DNA from: Cercis canadensis
Taxonomy: Eukaryota; Streptophyta; Magnoliopsida; Fabales; Fabaceae
Assembly: GCA_003255065.1 (NCBI GenBank)
Contig: QAOA01006130.1
Span: forward strand, 403,296 to 467,295
Direction: 5' to 3'
Length of the DNA stretch: 64,000 nt
The notes beneath the pieces were generated by a model. The model was not told the DNA's origin. It searched no databases and saw only the letters and a list, made by a program, of their open reading frames with translations. Below, one piece after another: positions 31,839 to 43,280 of this stretch; position 1 is the stretch's first letter, and every line of letters begins with the position of its first letter. Position numbers and translations under genes: made by a program.

Positions 31839-32028
31839 TTAGGTTTTTAGTTGACAAAAGTTTAGTGTAAGGGAGGCTACCCCATTCCAATGATAGAGCA
31901 TGTCATGAGCTTCAACGAGGGCTTAAAGTGGTAGTTATAGATTGCCTACTAAAGAGAGACTACTTGTATTGAGGTTGCCTTACAAGCGAAACAATTTGAT
32001 CCTTACCAACTAAACCAACCCCCATTAG
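31839..32028 (-). mobile_element. tRNA-derived SINE with perfect 12-bp target duplications
   Basis: A 190-bp body is bordered by identical CAACTAGTATTA copies at 31827-31838 and 32029-32040. On the minus strand the head reads GGGGGTTGGTTTAGTTGGTAAGG, fitting a Pol III box A (TRGYNNARNNGG). The tail ends with an A-rich stretch near 31840. Exact long direct repeats indicate target-primed insertion and a relatively recent event. Box B is not clear to me, so the family is unassigned. Confidence 0.65.
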
Positions 32029-32726
32029 CAACTAGTATTACTTTATACCATGGACTTGTCAATATGTACATGTTGAATATAGACAAATAAATTTTATACG
32101 ATATAAATAAAAGTTAATCCTAAAAGTTTAGGAGGTAGCATGCATTCACACAAATTTTAAGTAATGAAATATTAATCAATTAATACTTATTAAAGAAGTA
32201 TTTATATTGTAATTAATGCAATAATTATTCATTTTCAAAAATAATAATATAATGCAAATTGTACTGTAGATCAGTTAGCCACAAAGTTTTCATAATAAGA
32301 AAATGATTTTGTATTCGATGTCTTTCATTGACAAAATGAAAATCTCAAAGTGCTCCCCCATACAAAGCTTTAGTAGTGGGTGTTTCGACAATAAGACCCT
32401 TAAAGCATGGATGAAGTTTGGTAAATCTGGCTCCATCTAAATATTTGAGTTAGACATTGATTCTTAGGTTTTAAAAAAATAAAACTATAATATTATTTGA
32501 AAATGAATTAAATCCAAAATAATTATTCTAAAAGGTAGTGCATGTTCTACGGTTCTACCACAGATATTGCAATTAATGTCTATTTATGGACTAATATATA
32601 ATGGGAAAATTAAAAGGAATTTGATCAAATGGTAAATGATCTTACTCATATAAAAAAAGTGAGCACTATGTTACCCACTCTAAGAGGGGTAGTGCTACCC
32701 TCATCTTAGTTGGGGTTTCGAGTGGG

Positions 32727-33036
32727 ACTCACTTAGTAATTTTGATGTTATTGTAAAGATATAAAAAAATTAAATCATTCAGGTACCAAAACACACATTT
32801 TATTATAAAATGCAAAAATAATATGATATAAAAAAAACATGCCAAAAAACAATTTTTTTTTCTTTTGATTAGAAGAAATAACTTTTTTTAAATTTACTTT
32901 TTGGTATATATATTTTTTTATATTATGCTATTATTATATTTTATAAAAAAAATATGTGTTTTGACATATACTAAATAATTTAATTTTTTAAAATTTTTAT
33001 AATAATATCAAAATCACACTATAAATTTTACTAAGT
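32727..33036. mobile_element. AT-rich palindromic MITE-like repeat abutting the MULE composite
   Basis: The left arm has CACTTAGTAATTTTGATGTTATTG, a run AAAAAATTAAATCATT, then CCAAAACACACATTTT. The right arm in reverse complement has TACTTAGTAAAATTTATAG, ATTATTATAAA, AAAAAATTAAATTATT and TCAAAACACATATTTT. The arms fold over most of the 310 bp. Its right end touches the target site of the large MULE insertion. Confidence 0.55.
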
Positions 33037-33159
33037 ACCCAAAATTCTGGCAATTTGACCAAAATAATACAAGTGGACAAAGTATTTACCCATATAGTGC
33101 ACATTTGAAAGTATTTACCTCAAAGGGGCAGTTTTGAATTTTTTAATAATTTTCAAGTT

Positions 33160-33835
33160 TAAGTAATCACGGTTTATCAACTCTTAAACCGTGAACCAGC
33201 TGAACACGGTTTAGGAAATTTTCACCAAAGCGTGATCACTGTGCATCCATATTTCTCAGCTATTCAGGTCACGGTTTGGAATGGCTATGGTCACGGTTTG
33301 GAGGTGGTTTGGTCACGGTTCTCCCTGCTTTGGTGGTCACGGTTTGGGAGTCTTCTTGGTCACGGTTTGAAGCTTCTTGGTCACGGTTTGCTGCTCCTTT
33401 TGGTCACGGTTTGCTGCTCCTTTTGGTCACGGTTTTTGCTGCTCCTTTGGTCACGGTTTGGCAGGTGTTGTTGGTCACGGTTTGAAGCTTCTTGGTCACG
33501 GTTTTGGGGCTCCTATGGTCACGGTTTTGTGCTTTAGTTGTGACGGTTTTTGAGCTTTGGTTTGTCACTGTTTTGGTGCTTTGGTTGGTCACGGTTTGGG
33601 AAGTCTTTGAGTCACGGTTTTGGGGCAATTGACCAACAGTTTGTATCTTGAAGGTAACGGTTTGGGAAGTTAACTGGTCAGGGTTTTACGGCTTTTTGTT
33701 TGAGTCACGGTTTTGATGCATTGGAGGTGACGGTTTTGCATGCTTTTGTGGTTAGGGTTTTGCATGCTTTGACTCACGGTTTTGCAGATTTTGTGGTAAC
33801 GGTTTTGCAAGTATTTGAGTCACGTTTTTTTACCT
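33160..33835 (+). repeat. Left TIR array of GGTCACGGTTT units, copy 1
   Basis: Roughly 25 units of (G)GTCACGGTTT and close variants recur every 20-35 bases, separated by short T/G/C spacers (for example TGAAGCTTCTT, TGCTGCTCCTTT). Long open frames seen here on both strands are by-products of the periodicity, not genes. The array is part of the terminal inverted repeat and lies upstream of the MURA promoter. Confidence 0.9.
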
Positions 33836-34015
33836 ATTTGAAGTCATTTTTTGAACAAAGACGTGATGTAAATAATAGGGAAAACCGTGACCCCTTGTCG
33901 TAAAAGAGTGGCTTATTTGGTTAAGGCGTGTTCACTCTTTGCAGTAAAGCGTGTTTTACCTGAATAGGATTTTTCGGAAAAGCGTGAAAGAATGCTGCTA
34001 AAGCGTGAAGGGGTC

Positions 34016-34023
34016 TATAAATA
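34016..34023 (+). promoter_or_regulatory. TATA box of MURA gene, MULE copy 1
   Basis: TATAAATA lies just inside the left repeat array. It is followed by a leader that appears to splice from a GTATTTATA donor near 34141 to a TTTTAG acceptor at 34532, eight bases before the ATG. Confidence 0.55.
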
Positions 34024-34539
34024 CCAGCTCCAGAATCATTTGTTATCGCAAAATTGGTGTGAAAGCTGAAAGTTAGTGCGAGAGATTGACGTGAAGCTCA
34101 GATGTGCTGTGAAAATTTTGAAGAAATTTGAACTTCTGAAGGTATTTATATTTGATATTCTTAATTTTAGATATATTTTAACTGTAATATATATTTAAAT
34201 GTTAGAGTATTAAATATTAATAAATTTTTTTTAGTAATAATTATTTATTGATTAAATTAAAAATAAAGTTTAGATAATTGTGTATGTTAATTGAGTTAAA
34301 TTTTATAAGTATAAAGATGTGCAATTATTTATAGAGTAATTGTGATATTATTACATATAATTATTGATAGAATGCTAGTTAGTATAAAGATATGCAATTA
34401 TTTATAGAGCAGATGTGATATTATTTATAGAGTAGTTGTGATATTATTACGTATAATTATTGATAGAAATTTTGTTAGTATAAAAATGCAATAATATTTA
34501 TAAACTAATTGTGACTGAAACAAATATTTTAGGAAGAAG

Positions 34540-37326
34540 ATGCACATATTAATACACCATAATGGTCGAATATATAATGGACCCCAATGTGTTATGTGTG
34601 AGGGAGCTTCAATCTATGGGTTAAACTTGAAGAACACTTGTGGATTAGATAAATTAAAGTTTCATATCCACAAGAAGATGAGACTTGAAGCAAATCAAAT
34701 AGTTGAGAAGATAATTTATAGATTCCCAGTTTCAGTTAATCCATTATTTTATCTTTCATTTGAATTGGGATCTGATGGAGATGTTGAGATGATGTATGAG
34801 AGTAATGCCAAACATTCTACTTTGGGTCCAATTGAGATATATGTTGACATTACGACCATGAATGTTGGTGGAGATGGAGGCCAAGCTGAAACTGTTGTAA
34901 TTGCCCCAAGTTCATTTTCTTGTTCGAATCATCCTTATAGCCAAGTGGGAATAGAAGCTGACTCTTGTTATCAACCGGAAGTTGGTTCACATGCAATTCA
35001 TTATGGTTTGGGTACTTCTAGTCAAACGCATATGGTAGAAGGAGGCTATCGTTATGAAAATAACGACCCTTGGCTGAGTTCAGATGTTCGAGGTGGTGAC
35101 ATTGAAGTGAATGAAGTTATATTAAGCCAACGTGGAGGTGAACAAGAAAATATTAGTCGGGGCAATTCACCAGGTGATCCTCTAATTGACAGTAATGATG
35201 ATGAAGATGCTGATTGCAGATCAGACAGTGGAGAATCAAGTGGTGATGATGCAGGGGAAGACGTTCCAGATCTTAATGTGGAGGCATTGATGCAAGACCC
35301 AAGTGCTGCAAGGGCTGAACATGTTGCACCAATACAGGCGATAATTGCACCGCATTATGGAATCATTGATTGGGGAGCAATGCAGATAGTTGACGATAAT
35401 GATCAAGTAACATGGTACAGTGAATGGCAGAAAGGGGATGAATTTATGATCGGGCAGAAATTCAAAACAAAAGATGATCTCCAATTAGCTATAAAACAAT
35501 ACTCTCTTCATGCAAACTAACGTTTTCATGTGAAGGAGTCCAAACCGAATAAATTGAGTTTAATATGTTCAAACAATGCTGATGGATGTCATTGGAGACT
35601 TCGGGCATGCTTACGTACCAGGAGCAAAGTATGGGAGATTAGAAAGTATAATGGGCCTCATACTTGCACAAATGCAATCTTGTCACAGGATCATGACAAA
35701 CTAGACATTCAGGTGATTGCAGCTGCCATTACTGGAATGGTTCAAGAGAATGCAGGCGTGCCTATAAAAATGATACAAGAGCGCATAAAAGGCATGTATT
35801 CATATCAAATATCATACCGAAAAGCGTAGAAAGTAAGAGAAAGAGTGATCGCTACTGTGTATGGTGATTGGAAGCAAAGTTATGATTTATTGCCTAGGTG
35901 GATGGCCGCACTTCAAATGCATGCACCAGGAACGGTGGTTCAATGGTGTCTTGATGATCGATGGATGGGTAAGCCATCTAATGACCCTACGTTAAAGAGA
36001 TTTAAACGTGTCTTCTGGGCATTCAAGCCATGCATTGATGCATTTAAATTCTGCAAGCCAGTTGTCCAGATTAATGGAACTTTTCTGTACGGAAAATACA
36101 GTGGAACTCTACTCATCGCCACCACACAAGATGGCAGTAGGTCACCACTACCTTTAGGTTATGCAATTGTAAAAGGTGAGACAAAAGATGCATGGTCATG
36201 GTTTTTAACCCATGTCAGACAGTACGTGGTTGGGAACATTCAAAATCTGGCTTTAATCTCAGACCGTCATGTTAGCATCTTAGCTGCAATTGAAGATGAG
36301 CAAGTTGGTTGGCGTCCACCATTGGGACATCATTTTTTCTGCTTGCGTCACGTGGTGAGCAATTGGAACAATGCTTTTAAAAATATTGACGTGAAACATC
36401 AAATCTACAGAGCTGGTGAGAATCTTAATTTGTCAACTAAATTAAATATTATACAACTAGAGGTTTAATTTTTGTAAATGTGTTTTACAGGTGTTCAGTT
36501 TGAGTCTAAGAAGTTCAACGACTTAATGACAGACATCAAAATCGCCTGTTCCGATGAGCGTGCATGGCAGTATATAAGTGATATTGATCCTGAGAAATGG
36601 ACGCAACATGGTGATACTAATGGGAGACGATTTGGCTTAATGACAACCAATCTAGCTAAAAATGTGAACGGCACGTTGAAGGGGGTTCGTAGTATGCCTA
36701 TCACAGCCCTTGTAAGAGCTACATATTACAGAATGAACCGTATTTTTATTGAAAGGCGAGAAATGGCTCATGCAAGGTTAGCGAGTAGACAAATGTGGAC
36801 AGATGATGCAGATCAGAAGATGCGAGACAATGGTCAGTATGCTTCTTCACATCGAACAACTTTATTTGATAGAGATACTGGATCTTTTGAAGTAGAGGAG
36901 ACATTTGACTTGAGCGGAAGGGTGAGCGGGCGAATTTTTCCCCTAAACTTAAAAGATAAATGGTGTGGGTGTGGTCGATTTCAAGCACTTCATATTCCTT
37001 GTTCACACGCGATAGCTGCTTGTGCTTCTATTAGAGTCGATGCATGGGGTTACGTGAATCAAGTATATTCGACGCAGAATTTAGTTAATGCGTACGGTGG
37101 CAAGTTTACACCAATTGGTGGAGAACCAGAATGGCCAACGATACAAGGTTTGACTATCATCCCTAACCCCTCGAAACTACGGACCAAAGGTAGACCCAAG
37201 TTAACTCGCATACGTAACGAAATGGATTGGGGTGAAAGCTCACGGAGTGCATTACGATGCGAGCTGTGTCGCATGGAAGGACATAATCGGCGTAGCTGTC
37301 CAAACAGAAGACAAGATCAATCATAA
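34540..37326 (+). pseudogene. mudrA-like: MURA-type transposase, MULE copy 1 (inactive)
   Basis: Mutator-family DDE transposase in two coding exons (34540-36415 and 36491-37326) around a 75-bp GTGAGA...ACAG intron. Order: an N-terminal domain starting MHILIHHNGRIYNGP, an acidic linker, the MuDR DNA-binding region (HWRLRACLRTRSKVWEI), the catalytic core, a SWIM finger (WCGCG...IPCSHAIAAC) and a CCHC knuckle (CRMEGHNRRSCP). Compared with copy 2 it has stops at 35518 (CAA to TAA) and about 35827 (TGG to TAG). The first catalytic Asp is Asn (QINGTF, codon 36073-36075), and the Glu of NLAENVN is Lys (codon 36658-36660). All four changes are G-to-A or C-to-T. It cannot be an active transposase. Confidence 0.9.
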
Positions 37327-37580
37327 TTAAGACTGTCATATTATTTTATCTGAACTTAGTTAATCGTTACTTAAATTTATCTCATATGAATGTTTATATT
37401 CAAGTTAGTTGTTAGTAACCATATTTTCGACATTAGGTACATTATTTATTATAATCTGAAGTGCTTTAACTTATATTGTTTTCAGCCAAAGATAAGAACT
37501 ACACACATATTATCAAATATTATCAAATCTACAAGCCTACACACATATTACATATTACAATATTAAAAATACAAAGGTAA

Positions 37581-40500
37581 CTACATGTTATCAAATCTAC
37601 TACCAGTGAAGCACGTCCTAGGGTGTTTATCACGAGTCGGCCGTCTTCGTTGACCCCTAGGTTGGGGAGCTGGAAGAGGCGTCGGCTGCGGAGGATCATC
37701 ATACACGTCCGTAAAAAGGTAATCATATACATCATCTAATCTCAATCCGACAGGATCAGCACCTATGTTTCCCCGATCAATATGAGGACTCCCAATGGGA
37801 GTAGCCAAAGGTTCGGCATACATGTCACCCAAAGCAGCTCGTGATGTCCCTACTGTCAGGTCTAGACACACATCAAGATCTACACCAAGCGCTGATTGGG
37901 GAAGACTAGTGTTAGTGCCAAACATGTTGTGCTGAGGTGAAGGCATGGCCACGCTACATGCAATTCCAGACGAACTGGCCTCAGGTCCATCAAACTGAGA
38001 ACGGTCCCTCGACATAGAGCGTAATACCGGGCTCCGATGCGATGGCCCCACCATATCAGTGGCCTCCTCTACTGGCCTGTAGTAATCAGAAAACTGTGAC
38101 ATGCCCTCACGCTGATTATGTGTCATATCCTCCGACTGATCATGTGTCATACAATCTCCTTCAGGCTGACCCTGACTCATGTGAGGACCCTGAGTCTGCC
38201 CCATCGACACCCACTGGGCAAACTGTGTTCCCCAACTAGGATTAACTAACCCGTACTTAGCAAAGAGTTGGGTCATATCACCCTGAAATGAAGAATACTG
38301 ATCTGCAGTCCAATATGGAGGTGTGACAAATGATTCCCCATGAAATGGTTGGCTCGGTTGAAAGGGATGTGCTGGATGGTAAGGTTGCTGGAACCCAGGC
38401 ATCCCCTGAAACTGGGAGCTATGCTCAAAAATAGGGGGCGGCTGCAAGGAAACGCCCTCATGCTGCTGTTGCTGATGATGATATGCAGGTACAGAACAAG
38501 GGGGAGGCTGCACCTCAGTCTGAACGGGAGGAGTCTGCTGTGGGACCGGAGCATGAGGCTGTGGAGGAGGCATATGGGCCTGTACATAATATGTCATCTG
38601 AGGTTAATGTTCATTTAAAATTGAAGCGCAAAATATACGTTATACAGACATGCAACTGACCTGGTCATCAGGCATGAGGTTACTCGGACTCATCCACCTA
38701 CGCGTGATCCAGAGATACCAAGGCATGTAATCTGCAGTGACTCCCATATCCCCAGCACAAGGCACGATGTTTTTACGTCGCAATCTCCACGCCTCGCAAT
38801 ACGCCTCATGGTACTGTGTCCATACTCTATCCTGGTTCCCTCTCATGGTAATCCTTTCTAATCGAGAGGAATACGGTTCAGGGGCAATGGGTATGCCCTG
38901 ACAACCTCCGAACTGCCGTAACACTCTGTCCGGATAGTGCATCTCGACCACGCTAAAGCATACTAATGGGACCCGCGCCGCCCATATGTCACGTCCAGCT
39001 CGGCAGTAAGGTGGCAGCTGCGCTCCGCAATAAGGTTGCCACATAATCTATGATTTACAAAAAAAAACACAAAGAAAAAAAATTTAAATTAAAACTTCAT
39101 TTAAATATATAAAAGTGAATTACATCAATTGTAAGAAGTAGTAATAATGACTTATCTTACATCATTAACATTTAGACGATCAAAATATTGTCGATACCCT
39201 GCTAAATCATTGTCCACATCTATGTCTCTATAACTGAGGGGGTGTTTCCACCTAATATATTAATTTAAATTAACAAAATATCGACATCAATTACGTGACA
39301 ACTTAATTAAGATATACACATTGTAATTTATTTTGCACATATACAAATAACAATATAATTAAACCACAAACCTGCATGCAAGTGGTCCGTGAGGTCTTCT
39401 ACCCTACCGCGGAGGAACAGGAGAGATTTTAGGAAATCTCTCATAAGCCCACACCTCTAGCAAAAACGCACAGCCTGCAAACTCCACTGTTCGGCCAAGA
39501 GACAACCTGCATAGGGACCTATAAAGGTTCGCCAACATTGCAGATCCCCAGCTAATACGACCTGCAGCATCCCAATCCTCCAATAACTTTAGGTACATAA
39601 GGTGCACATAGTTACCAGTGGCGTCAGGGAGCAACCATCCCCCAAGCATCCGCAATATATGTGCTCTCGCGTGATACTGTATCTCCAACTCGGTAGCATC
39701 GTCTGGTAGTACAGCAAATGTGTCTTGCAACCAAGTCATCCTTACTTTACCACCATACAAAGCATCCTGGCACAGCACCAAGCAACTCCTGTGTTAGCTC
39801 CTGCCAGTCATGCTCACTACAACCACTGACAACGTTACCATCAACAGGAAGTCCCAATAAAATCTCAACATCCTGTAAAGTAACTGTTAACTCCCCTTCT
39901 GTCATGTGGAATGTGCGTGTTTCTGGTCGCCATCGTTCACTCAAAGCAGACAGCAACTCCCTATTAACTTTTAGAGGAGTCACTAATGCAGCCCCTCCAA
40001 AACCTGCTCTGCGAATATAAGGCATCAATCTATCATCATCTGGTGGCTCAACTATACGGTTACGCGGTTTTATAAGTCTCTCCACCTGCAATAATTTTGT
40101 TAACAGATTAACCATAATTCTAAAAAATTGCTCAAATATCCAAACTAAGCAGAAATTAAACAAATATATAAATCAAGCATCAAAATTTTACAACTATAAA
40201 CACTAAACCTTGTACCCTATACCTCTAAGCTAAACCTCAAACCCAAACCATATCCATAATCCGTATAACCTAAAACATCAAATCTTATATCCAAACTCGA
40301 TACACCAAATTCGAAACCACATTTCCATTCACAAAACTACAAAACATGAAACCTAACTCCATATCCCATTGTCATATCCTAAACCTTAAACTTGAAACCC
40401 TTTATTATTTTTTATAACCCTAAACTCTGATCCCCAAAATTAAAACTCAAAACCCTAACTAAAAACCCAATAACATTTCTCTTTCTAAAACCCCAAACCC

Positions 40501-41655
40501 TAACTAAACCCCTTCAATCAAATATCCCATGCAAAAATTTCCAACCTTAATTAAAAACTCTAAATGGTGCTTCAATAAAAAAGTATTTGAAATCTAACAC
40601 TCTAACTGGTTTGTGAACATAAAAAAATGGTGACAAAGCTATTGGTGTGGAAATTGATTTCAAGGATGTTTTACTAACAGTTGACTAATGTTAGTTATCC
40701 TTAAACCGACCTTGGGCGTTGCACCTAATTACTTACATTCAAAATGTTTGTAATTTATAAGATGACATACGTCTAGGCCCAACATCCTTGGAATCAATCT
40801 TTACACCAATAACTTTTAACTTATTTTTTTATGTACATATATTAAAATATAACTAAAACATCAAAGGTGAAATATCTGTTAAAAATATATTCTCATAAAT
40901 GAACCTAAAATTGGCCAAAGAGGGCATTACAGTTCTAAACCTTTTTACTTGAATCAAAACACCTATTAGTTCAAGTATTTATTGTTATTATTGTTACTCT
41001 TGCCAGTGCTCGACATCGTTCGGTCCCGTAATATTTTCGAAAATAATACAGCTTGCAAAATGCGGCTTCCCAATCACTCCCCCATACAAGATCAACAGAG
41101 AATATAAAATAAAAATTGAGGTTTGTCCACTCTACACATTTTTCTTTAAAAATTCGACACTGTGATTACAATAATTGGACAGTCATTCTTTAAAAAAGAA
41201 AATAAAAGTGGTTTTTCAGGTAAAATTCGGTATCCTCCTTGCAAATTCGACATTCAATATAAAAATTTGTAAACTATCACATTTATGAAAAACGTTTCCA
41301 AAACAACAATATTCAAGGACTTGTCTTAGCAAAATCAACTAACTAACCATAATTCAAATAAATCAATATATATTAAGCATAATCTAAATAAATTAACTAA
41401 CAAATATTCTACAGATTAATCATAATTACAAAAAATAAACTAATTAAGCAAAAAAAAAATTCATATATGAGACATAATTCACAAAATTAACTAACTAATT
41501 GAGCAATTAACACAAGCTTTCTTATAATTAGCATAATTTTAAGTAAATAATATGCTTACTCCATTGTTCCACGTCCCGGTTGAAATGTGCTGTCCTTGCT
41601 CAGTTAACACACTACTATCTACAGGACCTGGCAATATATCATGGTTTTCTGCCAT
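37581..41655 (-). pseudogene. Plant mobile domain (PMD) protein gene, MULE copy 1 (broken)
   Basis: Minus-strand gene in five exons: 41560-41655, 39372-40085, 39161-39251, 38661-39047, 37581-38597. Exon 1 encodes MAENHDILPGPVDSSVLTEQ, the typical start of PMD proteins (often annotated serine/threonine phosphatase 7 long-form homologs; related to MAIN/MAIL1). Exon 2 carries the PMD core (RWRPETRTFHM, LGLPVDGNVV, W..LLG). Exon 4 has the IPIAPE-containing region, and exon 5 is Pro/Gln-rich with an Arg-rich end. Copy 1 has a 4-bp loss near 39770 relative to copy 2 and a TAG where copy 2 has CAG near 39404. The gene starts within reach of the right TIR, which probably supplied its promoter. Its role in transposition is unknown. 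Confidence 0.85.
40197..40520. repeat. Degenerate telomere-like tract (AACCCTAA-type) in PMD intron 1, copy 1
   Basis: The stretch is rich in AACCTAAA, AACCCTAA and related words on the plus strand, interspersed with A/C-rich sequence. The same tract occurs at 54829-55215 in copy 2, so it is an inherited part of the MULE. Confidence 0.6.
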
Positions 41656-41875
41656 TTTAAACTCAGAAAACTTAGTTCAAGATCACTAGGATTAAGAAAA
41701 TAGGACCACAAAATCACAAATATTCTTGGAAGATATACAAGAAAAGGACCACAAACCAAAACCGTGAAGGAGAAAGAATGGGGGAATAGGCCGGCGGTGG
41801 GGGAGGAAGTGAAAGTGAGGGGAAGAAAGGGAAATGGGGAAGAAGAAAGGTGATTTTCGAAGGAAGGAGATACAA

Positions 41876-42340
41876 ACCGTGAGTCAAACCGTGACCAAAG
41901 GAGCTCCCAAAACCGTGACCAAGCAGCCCCCAAAACCGTGACCAAGAAGCTGAAAACCGTGACCAAACCGTGACAAGAAAGAGATAAAAACCGTGAGTCA
42001 AACCGTGACCAAAGGAGCCCCCAAAACCGTGACCAAGCATCCCCAAAACCGTGACCAAGAAGCTGAAAACCGTGACCAACAAGACCTCCCAAACCGTGAC
42101 CACCAAAGCAGGGAAAACCGTGACCCAAACCACTCCCAAACCGTGACCAACAAGCTGAAAACGTGACCCACAAGAACAACCAAACCGTGACCACCAAAGA
42201 AGGAAAACCATGACCCAAACCACCTCCCAAACCGTGACCTGAATAGTCGAGAAATATGGATGCACAGTGATCACGCTTTGGTGAAAATTTTCTGAACCGT
42301 GTTCAGTTGATTCACGGTTTTAGAGTTGATAAACCGTGAT
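41876..42340 (-). repeat. Right TIR array of AAACCGTGACC units, copy 1
   Basis: This is the inverted counterpart of the left array: AAACCGTGACC units spaced 20-35 bases apart, followed by the conserved outer TIR. It is shorter than the left array. Apparent long open frames on the minus strand reflect the repeat. Confidence 0.9.
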
Positions 42341-42942
42341 TAACTTAAACTCGAAAATTATTAAAAAAATCAAAACTGCCCCTTTGAGGTAAATACTTTC
42401 AAATGTGCACTATATAGGTAAATACTTTGTCCACTTGTATTATTTTGGTCAAATTGCCTTTATTATGTCCCTTAGACAAAATGGATGGTTATGCACTATT
42501 TCAAGGGAGTTTCAAGTTATAAATATAATTAGGTGATATAAGTATTTGACCCAGTTAAATAATTTAAATTACAGTTTAATCCATAACAGAACATATGAAA
42601 GGTCCTTAAAAAATGAAAAGACACATCTTCGAAAAGCACTCCACCACCAACGTATGCTTTCTAACGATGGCGCATCAATGGGGTTCAAGCGTGGCCAGCA
42701 GGTTCACGGTGCCACAAGCGGTGGCGATGGTCTCACTCCTTGGCAGCTCCAATCCTCTCCTTCTCTTCTCTTCTCTCAATTTCTGACTCTCCGTCTCTTA
42801 ATTCCCTCTGGCTCTAGCTCTCCGCCATCTCTGATCTGTCATATCTCTGCCATCTCTCTCGCTCTCTGTCCTAATTGACTACTCATTTACTTTTTTTTAC
42901 CAACCGAGGGCCCAATTTGTAACCTTTTCTTCTGCAATCTAG

Positions 42943-43280
42943 TTCGAGGAGCCATCTGCAAAAGCTGGAACAAACCCTAATGGTGAGAATGCTAAAAATG
43001 TGCATCACATTGAAGGTCTGCAGGTGGAATTCCCTTACGAACCATATGGTACTCAGTTTGCAATGGTTTGTTCAACGGAACTTTTCAAAATTGTCAGAGT
43101 TTTGGCAGTGAAATTTGACATGTATATTTCATTGGCACATTTCTCCTTCTGTATGCAATCATAATCATCACTTAATAAAAACATTTGCTATTCTTTTGTG
43201 TATGTAAGGAGGACTCACAAATCTCTCAAGTGATTCGTGAATTACGGAAAACTGCTTATAGGGTTCCTATGGCTGTGTTG
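42943..43280 (+). pseudogene. FANCJ: FANCJ-like (BRIP1) helicase fragment, two exons
   Basis: Exon A (42943-43065) encodes VHHIEGLQVEFPYEPYGTQF, matching the N-terminus of plant FANCJ-type XPD-family helicases (GxxVEFPYxPYGTQ). Exon B (43209-43280) encodes SQISQVIRELRKTAYRVPM, which in the family follows the RTH of motif Ia. The Walker A exon that should lie between them is missing. At the start of exon B, RTHSQ has become a frame with four bases fewer. Both exons keep GT-AG borders, so this is a genomic copy and not a retrocopy. It cannot encode a helicase. Confidence 0.8.

Larger units (their letters stand above)
33049..42458 (+). mobile_element. MULE copy 1 (MuDR-type, with MURA and PMD genes)
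   Basis: A 9.4-kb element with long terminal inverted repeats. Both ends share GGCAATTTGACCAAAATAAT, a region around AAAGTATTTACCTC, and then arrays of GGTCACGGTTT units. A MURA transposase gene reads rightward and a PMD gene reads leftward; their 3' ends are about 250 bp apart. Both genes are damaged. It is very similar throughout to the copy at 47495-57202. Confidence 0.9.

Noticed and set aside
33232-33903. Several long overlapping open frames on both strands in the left TIR array
   Set aside because: They read the GGTCACGGTTT periodicity in different frames (HGLxxLVTV-type repeats). The same frames recur in all four arrays, with no start context or splice structure.
36746-37006. Minus-strand frames antisense to the MURA and PMD exons (also 51237-51497 and others)
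   Set aside because: Shadows of conserved coding exons; the sense strand carries the SWIM finger and other family motifs.
41619-42274. Open frames of up to 203 aa on the minus strand in the right TIR array
   Set aside because: Repeat-derived as above; the true PMD start (MAENHDIL) lies at 41655 in a different frame for most of their length.
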